A stretch of 42,924 bases of DNA from NCBI RefSeq assembly GCF_011058165.1, contig NZ_JAALEG010000052.1, positions 1 to 42,924 of the forward strand. The letters run 5' to 3'. The notes beneath the pieces were generated by a model. The model saw nothing but the letters and a program-made list of their open reading frames with translations, searched no databases and had not been told where the DNA came from. The position numbers and the translations under genes are program-made. The DNA is from Rhodococcus aetherivorans. Its GTDB lineage: Bacteria; Actinomycetota; Actinomycetes; Mycobacteriales; Mycobacteriaceae. This document shows positions 1 through 8,949 of this stretch, piece after piece (within the stretch, counting starts at the first letter, position 1; each line of letters opens with the position of its first letter).

Positions 1-1086
<1,086 letters not shown>

Positions 1087-1101
1087 GCCCGCTCGCCCCG
1101 A

Positions 1102-1158
1102 GCCGAGCGAATGTATCGCTCATCTCCGTAGGCCGACGGAACGATACATTCGCTCGGC
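1102..1158. repeat. 17-bp perfect inverted repeat between convergent genes, possible terminator
   Basis: The arms gccgagcgaatgtatcg (1102-1118) and cgatacattcgctcggc (1142-1158) are exact reverse complements separated by 23 nt. They lie between the convergent LCP and DUF5926 genes, so a bidirectional terminator is the simplest reading. There is no T tract, and the AT-rich arm centre with a long loop is unlike the GC-rich terminators elsewhere in this window. Positions 1157-1200 follow with short imperfect direct repeats of a ggtcgggccgg-like unit. Confidence 0.6.
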
Positions 1159-1202
1159 CCGGGGTCGGCCCGGGGTCGGGCCGGGGTCGGCGACGGGACG
1201 GG

Positions 1203-2117
1203 TCAGCGCAGAGTGACCTGACGACTGCGCAGGCCGTCGCGCGAGCGCCGCTCGGCGGCGGTGAGCGGCGCGTCGACCGCCAAGGCCTCGTCGAGCCGCG
1301 CACCGAACTCGGCGGTCGGGCCGACCCACTCGTTGGGGTGCCGCTCGGGGTCGAGATCGAACACCGGCACGAGCAGGCCGTGGGTGCGGAACGACCCGGC
1401 GAACCGCGAGCCCTCCCCCAGGTGCAGTCCGCCCGCGGCGTGCACCCGCGACAGCGCGGACATCAGGGTGTCCTCGTCCTCCGGACGCACCCAGCGCAGG
1501 TGCGCCTTCTCACCGGCATCCACCCACCAGGCGGCGACGACGCCCTCGCCCTCGAGCCGTGCGGACGGCATGATCGCGTCGTTGGCGTGCTTGACGGTGT
1601 GCGCGACGTCGGGTGAGACCTCGACGCCCTCGGGGATCCACCAGTCGAAGTCCTGGTGCACGGTGATCTCCGGGACGACGTCGACGTCGATCAGATCGTG
1701 CAGGTGCGGCTCGTCCGGTCCGGGTTCGGCGACGGCGAGCGACGACCCGGCCTCCGCCTCCCGGGCCCACGCGATCGCCGCGCCGAGCTCGGCGGCCGGG
1801 TCGGGGCCGGCGGCGGCGAGCTGCAGCCCGACGTACGCGGTGGTCTCGTCGCCCTCCTCGCGGGCGAGCGCGGCGACGGCGCCGGGCAGCACGGTGGCCG
1901 CGCGGACGGCCCGGCCGGGCGTGGTCAACGGCAACGTGAACACCGCCGACGGAACGAACTCGCGCAGGGCCACCAGGTCGCACTCGAGGGCGAGACCCTC
2001 GAACGGCCGGGTGACCGTGGCAGCCTCGGCCTCCCGGGCGAGCCGGCGCTGCTCGAGCTTCGCGGCACGGTTGCTGCCGGGCTTGGGTCCGCTGTTTCTC
2101 TTACTCTTCTTGGCCAC
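1203..2117 (-). CDS. DUF5926 family protein
   Basis: A 304-residue cytosolic protein of a family conserved across Mycobacteriales and annotated only as DUF5926; its function is unknown. The N-terminus is strongly basic (AKKSKRNSGPKPGSNRAAKLEQRR), which could bind nucleic acid. The rest is an acidic alpha/beta protein with Trp-rich segments (FDWWIPEGVEV, AAWWVDAGEKAHLRWV). There is no signal peptide or membrane segment. The start is GTG. A TAGTTT -10-like hexamer overlaps the stop codon of the upstream glycerophosphodiesterase gene and lies about 7 nt before this GTG, so an independent leaderless transcript is possible. The spacing of 9 nt also allows read-through from the upstream genes. Confidence 0.8.
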   Translation of the reverse strand: MAKKSKRNSGPKPGSNRAAKLEQRRLAREAEAATVTRPFEGLALECDLVALREFVPSAVFTLPLTTPGRAVRAATVLPGAVAALAREEGDETTAYVGLQLAAAGPDPAAELGAAIAWAREAEAGSSLAVAEPGPDEPHLHDLIDVDVVPEITVHQDFDWWIPEGVEVSPDVAHTVKHANDAIMPSARLEGEGVVAAWWVDAGEKAHLRWVRPEDEDTLMSALSRVHAAGGLHLGEGSRFAGSFRTHGLLVPVFDLDPERHPNEWVGPTAEFGARLDEALAVDAPLTAAERRSRDGLRSRQVTLR

Positions 2118-2126
2118 GGCGCAAAA

Positions 2127-2900
2127 CTACACGCCGCGCGAAGCGCCGAGCAGAAGCTTGGTGCGCCCCGGATGATTGGTGGCCACCCAGCCGACGCCGA
2201 GGTCGCGGCACAGTTCGACGTCGGCGGGATCGTCGACGGTCCAGCAGTAGGTGGCACGGCCCGCGGCAGCCGCCTTGTCGACGAGTTCGGGGTGCTGGCG
2301 CAGCGTGAGGATCGAGGGACCGATCGCGGTGGCCCCGACGGTGGTGGCGGCGCTGCCCCCGAGATAGCGGGAGGTGTCGCCGAGGAGCACCGTCGGCAGC
2401 AGCGGCGCCGACCGCCGCACCCGCCACACCGCGGCCGCCGAGAACGACATCACGACGACGCGGGAGAAGTCCGCGGAGGCGGGGGTGGCGAGCCGGAAGC
2501 GGGCCAGCTCGGCGAGGAGTTTGGCCTCGACGAGCCCGCCGTAGCGCACGGGGTGCTTGGTCTCGACGAACAGCTTGACGGGCCGGCTGGTCCAGTCGAG
2601 GGTCAGCTCGATCAGCTGCCGCAGCGTCAGCAGGCACGCCGGCTCGCCGGGGGTGCCGTAGTCGAGCTCCCCGAGCTGGGCGAGGGTCATCTCGCTGACC
2701 AGGCCACTGCCGGTGGAGGTCCGGTCGACGGTGCGGTCGTGGATGCACACGAGATGCCCGTCGCGGGTGAGCCGCACGTCGCATTCGAGGCCGTCGGCGC
2801 CTTCCTGCAGCGCGAGTTCGTAGGCGGCGAGGGTGTGCTCGGCCCTGGCGGCGGAGGCCCCGCGGTGCGCGACGACGCGGGGTTCGCCGGCCGCCGTCAC
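2127..2900 (-). CDS. Glycerophosphodiester phosphodiesterase
   Basis: Hydrolyses glycerophosphodiesters to sn-glycerol 3-phosphate and an alcohol, a step in phospholipid turnover. The GDPD TIM barrel begins at once with VVAHRGASA (His-Arg of the active site), then GLECDVRLTRDGHLVCIHD, which carries the Glu/Asp metal ligands and the catalytic HD. KLFVETK and a late YCWTVDDP/GWVATNHPG segment follow, as in family members. At 257 residues it is of normal bacterial length and has no signal peptide, so it is probably cytosolic. The GTG at 2900 overlaps the TGA of the preceding membrane-protein gene by 4 nt (GTGA), indicating translational coupling. A much longer in-frame reading upstream is only the shadow of that gene. 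Confidence 0.92.
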   Translation of the reverse strand: MTAAGEPRVVAHRGASAARAEHTLAAYELALQEGADGLECDVRLTRDGHLVCIHDRTVDRTSTGSGLVSEMTLAQLGELDYGTPGEPACLLTLRQLIELTLDWTSRPVKLFVETKHPVRYGGLVEAKLLAELARFRLATPASADFSRVVVMSFSAAAVWRVRRSAPLLPTVLLGDTSRYLGGSAATTVGATAIGPSILTLRQHPELVDKAAAAGRATYCWTVDDPADVELCRDLGVGWVATNHPGRTKLLLGASRGV

Positions 2901-3883
2901 GAGGCCACCGCCTCGTCGGTGCGCGCGCCGACCGGTTCGATCGGCGCGATGGGTTCGTACTTGGGGCCGGTCGCCACGGTGCGGCGGGGCAGGCGGCGGG
3001 GACGGCCCCGCAGGTCCTCGTCGTCGAACAGCCGCACCACATGCAGTGCCGCGACGGCGACGGCCGCGGCGAGTGCGGCGGTCACCGCGGCGAGCAGCAC
3101 CCCGTCCGCCTGCGCCTGCAGGGTGTCCCTCTGCCGCCACAGCACGTTGACGACGAACAGCACGCCGCCGAGCGCCCACAGCACCCACCACGTGCGCACG
3201 GCTCGCCGTAGCCGCGGGTCGTCGGGACCGGTGATCTCGGTGAGGAAGACGCCGGGCATCGCGAGGTTCACGCCGGGCACGAGGCACCCGAGCAGCAGCG
3301 AGATCCGGCCGCGCGGGTCGGCGGCACCGCGGGCGGCGAACAGCCGTCGCCGCACGCGGATCAGCCGCAGCGTCGCCGCGACCCCGGCGGCGAGGGCGAC
3401 GGCAGGGCCGCACAACTGGGTGGCCCACACCAGGGCGTCGGACGCCGCGAGAGCGAGCGGGTCGACGAGGCGCGTGCGGTTGTACAGCAGCAGCCCGTAG
3501 CGGACGGCCTCTGCGACGGCGGCGAGGCCGAATACGACGGCGGTTCCGGCGAGCAGGGTCGGGGCGAGATCCGCGAGGGTTTCCTCACGCGACGGGGTCG
3601 ACGGCTCGCCGGCCGGGCGAGGATCGGCAAGGCCCCAGCGCGGCACCTCGTGGTAGCGCGGAGCCGGGCCCGCCGGCCGCCGTCGCGGCCGGGGACCGTC
3701 CTGGCCGGAGCGGGCCTGCGGCGGCCGTGCCACCCAGCGGAAGTTGCGGCGCCCCGGTGGAACGGGGGCCGCGGTGTCGTCGGGGGACAGCAGCAGCCCG
3801 CGGCAGCCCGGGCACCACTGCCGGGGCTGCCAGGACACGGGCCAGCGGTGTCCGCAGCGGACGCAGATCTGGTAGGCGGCCAT
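2897..3883 (-). CDS. Zinc-ribbon, DUF4328-type integral membrane protein
   Basis: A 328-residue protein that starts with a two-CXXC zinc ribbon (CVRCGHRW and CPGCRG), followed by a proline/arginine-rich linker of about 60 residues. A membrane domain with five to six hydrophobic helices then resembles DUF4328: LLAGTAVVFGLAAVAEAVRY, a YNRTRLVDP loop, and a helix near ISLLLGCLVPGVNLAMPG. The function is unknown. It is coupled to its neighbours on both sides: its ATG overlaps the stop of the short upstream frame (TGATG), and its stop overlaps the GTG of the glycerophosphodiesterase gene. A TTG at 3886 is an alternative start. Genes of this type sit next to glycerophosphodiesterase genes in related genera. 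Confidence 0.8.
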   Translation of the reverse strand: MAAYQICVRCGHRWPVSWQPRQWCPGCRGLLLSPDDTAAPVPPGRRNFRWVARPPQARSGQDGPRPRRRPAGPAPRYHEVPRWGLADPRPAGEPSTPSREETLADLAPTLLAGTAVVFGLAAVAEAVRYGLLLYNRTRLVDPLALAASDALVWATQLCGPAVALAAGVAATLRLIRVRRRLFAARGAADPRGRISLLLGCLVPGVNLAMPGVFLTEITGPDDPRLRRAVRTWWVLWALGGVLFVVNVLWRQRDTLQAQADGVLLAAVTAALAAAVAVAALHVVRLFDDEDLRGRPRRLPRRTVATGPKYEPIAPIEPVGARTDEAVAS

Positions 3884-4020
3884 CAACAGATCTTCGCCGA
3901 GGCGTCGCCGTCGTGCCCGAGATCCCGTTCGCCGGCCTTGCGCACGTCGAGCAGCACGACCTCGGGACCGATCGGCGGCACGTCGGCGACCGTGACGGTG
4001 GGCACGTCGGGGAAGCTCAC
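3883..4020 (-). pseudogene. Rhodanese-domain N-terminal remnant (45 codons)
   Basis: The frame opens with GTG and reads SFPDVPTVTVADVPP followed by EVVLLDVR, which I recognise as the first beta-strand region of small actinobacterial rhodanese-like proteins. After LLDVRKAGERDLGH the similarity ends and the frame stops at residue 45. The remaining rhodanese fold and the catalytic-loop Cys are absent. The stop overlaps the ATG of the membrane-protein gene (TGATG). That geometry could mean it now works only as a translated leader. Calling it a decayed gene is inference from family knowledge; a genuine short ORF cannot be excluded. Confidence 0.5.
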
Positions 4021-4152
4021 ACCGTCAATACTGGCACGCCGCTGCGGCGCATGCAGCGACCACCGGGGATCCCGCCCACCCCACGGAGAAGGGCCGCCCG
4101 CCCGATTCGCCCCGTCCCGGCGGGGTCGGGTGAAAACGCCTCCGCCCGGGAG

Positions 4153-4200
4153 TTATCCACAGTTTCCACAGCTTCATCCACAGAGGGCTCAGTTTCCACA
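4153..4200. other. Cluster of four DnaA-box-like 9-mers in a 370-nt gene-free stretch
   Basis: The region 4021-4390 has no convincing gene. It contains TTATCCACA (4153-4161), GTTTCCACA (4162-4170), TCATCCACA (4174-4182) and GTTTCCACA (4192-4200), all in the same orientation and all ending in the CCACA core. The first matches the E. coli DnaA consensus exactly. No dnaA, dnaN or other replication gene is near, so this is not called an origin. A DnaA-titrating or regulatory site is possible. Confidence 0.45.
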
Positions 4201-4390
4201 GCGGCACATCGCCTCACTCCGGGAACATTTCGGCGGTGAGCGGCCGGGCTGCTCGCGTCATTCGTTGCCCCACAGGCATCTTCTGCACCACCACCGCGCA
4301 CGGTTCACGGCTTCCGGCGCACCGTCGGCGGCGAGTGCGCGCTTCGACGCAGACCGACGTGGTCTCCGGCAAACTGAAATGATCGACGGC

Positions 4391-5317
4391 ATGGAACTAC
4401 GGATCTTCACCGAACCTCAGCAGGGTGCCACCTACGACGACCTGCTCGCCGTCGCGCAGACGGCCGAGCGGCTCGGCTACGGCGCCTTCTTCCGTTCCGA
4501 CCACTATCTCGCGATGAACTCCGCCGGCCTGCCCGGCCCGACGGACGCCTGGATCACGCTGGCCGGCCTGGCCCGGGAGACCTCCACGATCCGGCTGGGC
4601 ACCCTGGTGACCTCCGCGACGTTCCGCCACCCCGGCCCCCTCGCGATCACCGTCGCCCAGGTCGATGCCATGAGCGGCGGCCGGGTCGACTTCGGGCTCG
4701 GGGCAGGCTGGTACGAGGAGGAGCACCTCGCCTACGGCATCCCCTTCCCGGCGCTGAAGGAGCGCTTCGACAAGTTCGAGGAGTCGCTCGCAGTGATCAC
4801 CGGGCTGTGGCAGACGCCGGTCGGGGAGACCTTCTCGTACGAGGGTGCGCACCACCGCATCGTCGATTCACCGGCGCTGCCCAAACCGCACCAGCGCTCC
4901 GGTCCGCCGATCGTGATCGGCGGCGGGGGCAAGCGCCGTACTCCGGCCCTCGCGGCCCGGTACGCGGACGAATTCAACATCCCGTTCCAGTCGGTGGAGG
5001 CCACCGCGGCCCAGTTCGCCCGCGTGCAGGACGCGTGCCGCGCGGCCGGCCGCGACCCTTCCGAGCTGACGTACTCGAACGCGCTCGTGCTGTGCTGCGG
5101 TAGCGACGAGGCGGAGATCGCCCGCCGCGCCGCCCGGATCGGGCGCGAGGTGGACGAGCTGCGGGAGAACGGTCTCGCCGGCACGCCCGCCGAGGTGGTC
5201 GACAAGATCGCCCGCTACGCCGAGGCCGGGTCGCAGCGCATCTACGTGCAGGTGCTGGATCTGGCCGACCTCGACCACCTCGAACTGGTGGCGCGGGAGG
5301 TCATGCCGGAAGTGTGA
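4391..5317 (+). CDS. LLM-class F420-dependent oxidoreductase, Rv1855c type
   Basis: A luciferase-like monooxygenase-fold protein of 308 residues, predicted to use coenzyme F420 for a hydride transfer to an unknown substrate. It starts MELRIFTEPQQGATYDD, typical of the Rv1855c subfamily, and carries FFRSDHYL, TIRLGTLVTSATFRHPG, the RVDFGLGAGWYEEEHLAYGI segment that lines the cofactor site, and PPIVIGGGG. The ATG at 4391 matches the family N-terminus; an in-frame ATG at 4379 would add four residues. Neither has a strong Shine-Dalgarno sequence. The gene is probably monocistronic and ends 13 nt from a convergent gene. Confidence 0.88.
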   Translation: MELRIFTEPQQGATYDDLLAVAQTAERLGYGAFFRSDHYLAMNSAGLPGPTDAWITLAGLARETSTIRLGTLVTSATFRHPGPLAITVAQVDAMSGGRVDFGLGAGWYEEEHLAYGIPFPALKERFDKFEESLAVITGLWQTPVGETFSYEGAHHRIVDSPALPKPHQRSGPPIVIGGGGKRRTPALAARYADEFNIPFQSVEATAAQFARVQDACRAAGRDPSELTYSNALVLCCGSDEAEIARRAARIGREVDELRENGLAGTPAEVVDKIARYAEAGSQRIYVQVLDLADLDHLELVAREVMPEV

Positions 5318-5330
5318 CGACGAGGCGCGG

Positions 5331-5927
5331 TCAGTGGCTGCTGGTGGAACCGAGGAAGGCCGCGATTTCGCGGCTCCATTCCCGGTTGCGGGTGCGATCC
5401 AGCCGCCACCGGCCGTAGCCGAACACCGCGGCGGCGAGCAGGGCCGCGGCGAACCAGAGCGAAAGCCCGACCAGGACCGAGGAGATCTTCGCGCTCGTCG
5501 CGCTCAGCGGCGCGAGCGCCTGTTCGCCGTTCGGATCGACCCAGATCTGCACGTCGGCGCCGGCGGGTGTGCCGTAGTCCACCGTGACGTCACCCCGGCG
5601 CTTCTCGTCGCCCCAGGCCCAGGTGGCGGGCGCGGACGCGGAGGCCACCATCGTGAGCTCGCCGGCAGTGGCGTCCGTGGTCTCGGCCGCAGCCTGCGTC
5701 TTCGCCGTCACGAGGGTGCGTTCGGCGGTCTGCTGCACGGCGAGGGCCGACTGGGTGTCCCAGGTGCGGGCGCCGACCCAGCCGGCGAGGGGGATCGTCG
5801 CCAGGACCAGGAGCAGCACCGCCACGGCGAGTCGCGCCTCGGCACGGTCGGTGCGCCGGATCAGCGGGTGGCGGCCGCGCAGCCCCCGCCGCAGGACCCG
5901 CAGGTATCCGCTCGTGTTCCGCATCAT
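5331..5927 (-). CDS. Rv1733c-family membrane protein
   Basis: A 198-residue protein with two transmembrane helices: AEARLAVAVLLLVLATIPLAG near residues 30-50 and ISSVLVGLSLWFAAALLAAAV near 148-168. Between them is an extracytoplasmic domain of about 95 residues, including VQIWVDPNGEQ. The arrangement, with an arginine-rich N-terminus and a short basic C-tail ending in WSREIAAFLGS, is that of the Rv1733c family. In M. tuberculosis Rv1733c is a DosR-regulated antigen of unknown function. The start is one of two adjacent ATGs (5927 or 5924) behind a gagagga sequence. A DosR box was not evident upstream, so dormancy regulation is not claimed. Confidence 0.8.
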   Translation of the reverse strand: MMRNTSGYLRVLRRGLRGRHPLIRRTDRAEARLAVAVLLLVLATIPLAGWVGARTWDTQSALAVQQTAERTLVTAKTQAAAETTDATAGELTMVASASAPATWAWGDEKRRGDVTVDYGTPAGADVQIWVDPNGEQALAPLSATSAKISSVLVGLSLWFAAALLAAAVFGYGRWRLDRTRNREWSREIAAFLGSTSSH

Positions 5928-6077
5928 CTCGGCCTCGATCCTCTCCCCCGTGACAACTCCCTCTTTCCAGAGTGATACGCACAGCTAACGACGGCAAGGC
6001 GTTCCGGCCAACGTCACACAACCCGGAAGTCGCCGATGCCGATCCGTTCGGGACCGAGCGCGGCGCGGGGCGTGGCG
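5928..6077. other. Intergenic region between two minus-strand genes
   Basis: It holds the promoter region of the Rv1733c-like gene; GCGTATCACT on the minus strand contains a possible -10 element. The remainder is the 3' flank of msrA, in which I see no clear hairpin. Confidence 0.3.
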
Positions 6078-6746
6078 TCAGGCGCCGAGGCCGACCGGGC
6101 AGCTCACCCCGGTGGCGTGGACGGGGCAGTAGCCGTTCGGGTTCTTCGCCAGGTACTGCTGGTGGTAGTCCTCGGCGTAGTAGAACTGCGTGAGCGGCGC
6201 GATCTCGGTCGTCACGGCGCCGTAGCCGGCCGCGGCGAGCCGGGCGCCGAAGTTCTCGGCGGTGGCCTCGGCGATCTCGATCTGCCCCTCGTCGAACGTG
6301 TAGATCGCCGAGCGGTACTGGGTGCCGTGGTCGTTGCCCTGCCGCATGCCCTGCGTGGGGTCGTGGTTCTCCCAGAACTGCTTGAGGACGCCCTCGTAGG
6401 AGATCACCTTCGGATCGAACACGACCAGCACCACCTCGGTGTGCCCGGTCCGGCCCGAGCACACCTCCTCGTAGGTGGGATTCGGGGTGTATCCCCCGGC
6501 ATATCCCGCGGCCGTGGAGTACACGCCCTCGAGCCCCCAGAACTCCTTCTCCGCACCCCAGAAACAGCCCATGCCGAGAACGGCGGTCTGCATCCCCTCG
6601 GGAAACGGCGGCATGATGCGGTGCCCGTTGACGTAATGGGTGTCGGGAACGGGCAGCGGCTCGGCGCGGCCGGGCAGCGCCTGCTCCTGCGTGACCATCA
6701 CCGACTTCGAACCCGCACGGGCGAGGATGTCGTCGAACCAGGACAT
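6078..6746 (-). CDS. msrA: Peptide-methionine (S)-S-oxide reductase MsrA
   Basis: Reduces the S-epimer of methionine sulfoxide in oxidised proteins, using thioredoxin as electron donor. The catalytic motif GCFWGAEK places the nucleophilic Cys at residue 61. It is followed by [29 protein letters not shown] and the [10 protein letters not shown] and [12 protein letters not shown] blocks that form the active site. The C-terminus contains further Cys residues in [14 protein letters not shown], consistent with a resolving cysteine. Its 222 residues include the N-terminal extension usual for actinobacterial MsrA. It lies 9 nt downstream of the acyltransferase gene on the same strand, with SodA divergent beyond that. 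Confidence 0.96.
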   Translation of the reverse strand: MSWFDDILARAGSKSVMVTQEQALPGRAEPLPVPDTHYVNGHRIMPPFPEGMQTAVLGMGCFWGAEKEFWGLEGVYSTAAGYAGGYTPNPTYEEVCSGRTGHTEVVLVVFDPKVISYEGVLKQFWENHDPTQGMRQGNDHGTQYRSAIYTFDEGQIEIAEATAENFGARLAAAGYGAVTTEIAPLTQFYYAEDYHQQYLAKNPNGYCPVHATGVSCPVGLGA

Positions 6747-6755
6747 GCCTCGATG

Positions 6756-7910
6756 CTACGCGCGCGGCTTCTCCACGGGTTCCGTCTCGGCCGCCACCTG
6801 GGGCGACGGGCGTGGCGACAACCACCGGGCGGTGATCCAGCGGGCGGCCGGCACCTCGACGCCGCGGTAGAGCAGTTCGGCGACGGCCGCGCACACCACC
6901 ACGAAGGCGAGCACGGCACCGGTGCGGCCGAGGTGGGCGACCGTGTTCTCGTACACCCGGTAGAGCACCAGCGTGTGCACCAGATAGATCGCGTAGCTGC
7001 GGGTGGCGGTCCAGTGCAGCACCCGCGAGCGGGCGAACCGGCCGTCGATGCGGGAGAGCAGGACCACGCACGCGGTGACCACGACGATGGTCCACAGGTA
7101 GCGGCTGCCGGCCCAGTAGACCTGGTAGTCGGTGGCCAGGTGCACCACCTGGACCTGGGCGAGCAGCGCGACGATCAGCCACCGCCGGGACGTCAGCCGC
7201 GCCCAGCCGAGGTACACGATCTGGCCGAGGAACACGGTCGGCATCGTGGCCGCGACCTTGGACAGGAACGGCACCGTGTACGGCTCGGGCAGGTACAGGT
7301 TGTACAGCAGCACCAGCATGCACACCACGGCGCCGAGGACGGGCACCACGATGGGCCGGGTCCGCAGGAGCGGCCGGGCGGCGACGCAGTACAGATAGAA
7401 CGTGATCTGCACGGCGAGGGTCCAGGTGACCCCGAGGACCGCGACCTCGGGCTTCAGGAAGAACCCGCCCAGGAAGAAGCTGAGCACGGCCTCGACGCCG
7501 GAGACGCCGGTCTGGCCGCTGAACATCCCGTTGATCCCGAGCCGCACCAGCAGGATCGCGGCGAGGATCGCAACCCAGAACGCCGGCAGCAGCCGCGCGC
7601 TGCGGGCGACGAGGAAGCGCCGCGGTTCGTCGCGGATCGCGGAGCGGGTGATGAGCAGCCCGGTCAGGGTCATGAACATCGCGACCCCGAGGAAGGACAG
7701 GTGCTGATTGAGGCCGGCGCCCTCGACGAGCACCCGGTACACGACGTCGATGACCCACCAGCCGGTGCCGAGGTCGTCGATGAGATAGAAGGAGATGTGC
7801 GAGTACAGCACCGCCAGGACGGCGACGGTGCGGAGCAGGTTCACACCGGGCAGGTCCACACGTGGCGCCGGGGCGTCGTGCGTCCCGTCGCTCGCGAGGG
7901 GCCGAAACAC
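6756..7910 (-). CDS. Acyltransferase family 3 integral membrane protein
   Basis: A 384-residue polytopic protein of the acyltransferase_3 (OafA/NodX-like) family, which transfers acyl groups onto cell-surface sugars or lipids. It begins with LPGVNLLRTVAVLAVLYSHI, which contains the catalytic His of these enzymes. FLGVAMFMTLTGLLITRS and RRFLVARSARLLPAFWV carry the conserved Arg residues, and about ten hydrophobic helices follow, ending near residue 365. The substrate cannot be inferred. The start at 7910 is the first Met, and DLPGVNLLR would be the structural beginning. It is divergent from sodA and may share transcription with msrA. Confidence 0.88.
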   Translation of the reverse strand: MFRPLASDGTHDAPAPRVDLPGVNLLRTVAVLAVLYSHISFYLIDDLGTGWWVIDVVYRVLVEGAGLNQHLSFLGVAMFMTLTGLLITRSAIRDEPRRFLVARSARLLPAFWVAILAAILLVRLGINGMFSGQTGVSGVEAVLSFFLGGFFLKPEVAVLGVTWTLAVQITFYLYCVAARPLLRTRPIVVPVLGAVVCMLVLLYNLYLPEPYTVPFLSKVAATMPTVFLGQIVYLGWARLTSRRWLIVALLAQVQVVHLATDYQVYWAGSRYLWTIVVVTACVVLLSRIDGRFARSRVLHWTATRSYAIYLVHTLVLYRVYENTVAHLGRTGAVLAFVVVCAAVAELLYRGVEVPAARWITARWLSPRPSPQVAAETEPVEKPRA

Positions 7911-8061
7911 CCGACGATGTTAAGGGCCCGTTCACCCGCCGGCCGAATTGTCCGGCGTTTCCGCAGGTAGGTCGTCGGTCCCTTTTCGGACGCCGCCGCG
8001 ACACCCTCCGCCGCCACCGCCGCCCCGCACAACCGGCTGCGCGGGCGGTATTGCAGAGGGT

Positions 8062-8095
8062 GTACTTATGGGTTTGGGTGGAAACCCAGAAGTAC
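8062..8095 (+). promoter_or_regulatory. 14-bp inverted repeat in the sodA upstream region
   Basis: The arms gtacttatgggttt (8062-8075) and aaacccagaagtac (8082-8095) are complementary except for one position, around a 6-nt loop. The repeat lies 50 nt before the sodA GTG, in the 234-nt gap between sodA and the divergent acyltransferase gene. It could be an operator for a dimeric metal or redox regulator, or a leader stem-loop. Confidence 0.5.
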
Positions 8096-8109
8096 TTGAA
8101 AATCACGCA

Positions 8110-8127
8110 CGGGCCCCGCCGGGCCCG
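8110..8127 (+). promoter_or_regulatory. GC hairpin directly before the sodA ribosome binding site
   Basis: The arms cgggccc (8110-8116) and gggcccg (8121-8127) enclose a 4-nt loop and end just before the agaaggg Shine-Dalgarno sequence. In an mRNA this stem would sit next to the initiation region and might affect translation or stability. Confidence 0.45.
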
Positions 8128-8144
8128 AAGAGAAGGGATCCTTC

Positions 8145-8768
8145 GTGGCTGAGTACACGCTTCCGGACCTGCCCTACGACTACGCCGCGCTCGAGCCGCA
8201 CATCTCGGCGAAGATCATGGAGCTGCACCACAGCAAGCATCACGCGACCTACGTCGCCGGCGCCAACACCGCCCTCGAGAAGATGGCGGAGGCGCGGGAG
8301 AACGGCACGATGGCGGCGCAGGCCACCAAGCTGGAGAAGGACCTGGCCTTCCACCTCGGTGGCCACACCAACCACTCCGTCTTCTGGAAGAACCTGTCGC
8401 CGGAGGGTGGCGACAAGCCGGACGGCGAGCTCGGTGCCGCGATCGACGATGCGTTCGGTTCGTTCGACGCGTTCCGCGACCACTTCTCGGCGAACGCGAA
8501 CTCGATCCAGGGCTCCGGCTGGTCCATCCTGGCCTGGGACTCCATCGGCCAGCGGCTGATCATCGTCCAGCTGTACGACCAGCAGGGCAACATCCCGATC
8601 GGCCTGACCCCGCTGCTCATGCTCGACATGTGGGAGCACGCCTTCTACCTGCAGTACCAGAACGTCAAGGCCGACTACGTCAAGGCCTTCTGGAACATCG
8701 TGAACTGGGCGGACGTGCAGGCCCGCTTCGACCGCGCCCGCACCCAGACCGCCGGTCTGCTGGTCTAG
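8145..8768 (+). CDS. sodA: Superoxide dismutase, Mn/Fe family
   Basis: Dismutates superoxide to hydrogen peroxide and oxygen. The 207-residue protein has the standard alpha-hairpin plus alpha/beta domain fold. Metal ligands are His28 ([11 protein letters not shown]), His77 ([10 protein letters not shown]), Asp161 and His165 ([11 protein letters not shown]). Residue 146, in YDQQGN, is Gln. In the M. tuberculosis iron enzyme the equivalent position is His, so manganese use is more likely here, though not proven. There is no signal peptide. The GTG start is set by agaaggg about 8 nt upstream. Two inverted repeats precede the gene and a strong hairpin follows it, so it is probably a single-gene transcript. 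Confidence 0.97.
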   Translation: MAEYTLPDLPYDYAALEPHISAKIMELHHSKHHATYVAGANTALEKMAEARENGTMAAQATKLEKDLAFHLGGHTNHSVFWKNLSPEGGDKPDGELGAAIDDAFGSFDAFRDHFSANANSIQGSGWSILAWDSIGQRLIIVQLYDQQGNIPIGLTPLLMLDMWEHAFYLQYQNVKADYVKAFWNIVNWADVQARFDRARTQTAGLLV

Positions 8769-8781
8769 TCGCGTCGCACTT

Positions 8782-8818
8782 CGCGAAGGGGATGCCGGAT
8801 TCCGGCATCCCCTTCGCG
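8782..8818 (+). terminator. Rho-independent-type terminator after sodA
   Basis: An 18-bp perfect inverted repeat (8782-8799 and 8801-8818) begins 13 nt after the sodA stop. It has cgcgaagggg at its base and almost no loop. There is no T tract, which is common for high-GC actinobacterial terminators. Confidence 0.8.
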
Positions 8819-8949
8819 GGTTCCGGAGGGGCGCGCGACGGGGCTGGCACTCGGGGGCTCTTGTGTGCCAGCGGACGAAACGGTCATTCTTCACCTACCC
8901 AACGGCGTGTATCGGTCATCGACTGTCGTCACACCGAGGAGGTAGCGGG

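Noticed and set aside
4017-4301. Minus-strand 94-codon frame over the DnaA-box-like cluster
   Set aside because: No ribosome binding site, no similarity, and its sequence is determined by the repeated ccaca motifs.
4021-4390. Replication origin
   Set aside because: DnaA-box-like sequences are present, but dnaA, dnaN, recF and an AT-rich unwinding region are all absent.
5590-8106. Minus-strand open frame of about 840 codons
   Set aside because: It is an out-of-frame shadow of the acyltransferase, MsrA and Rv1733c-like genes; those frames carry the recognisable motifs.
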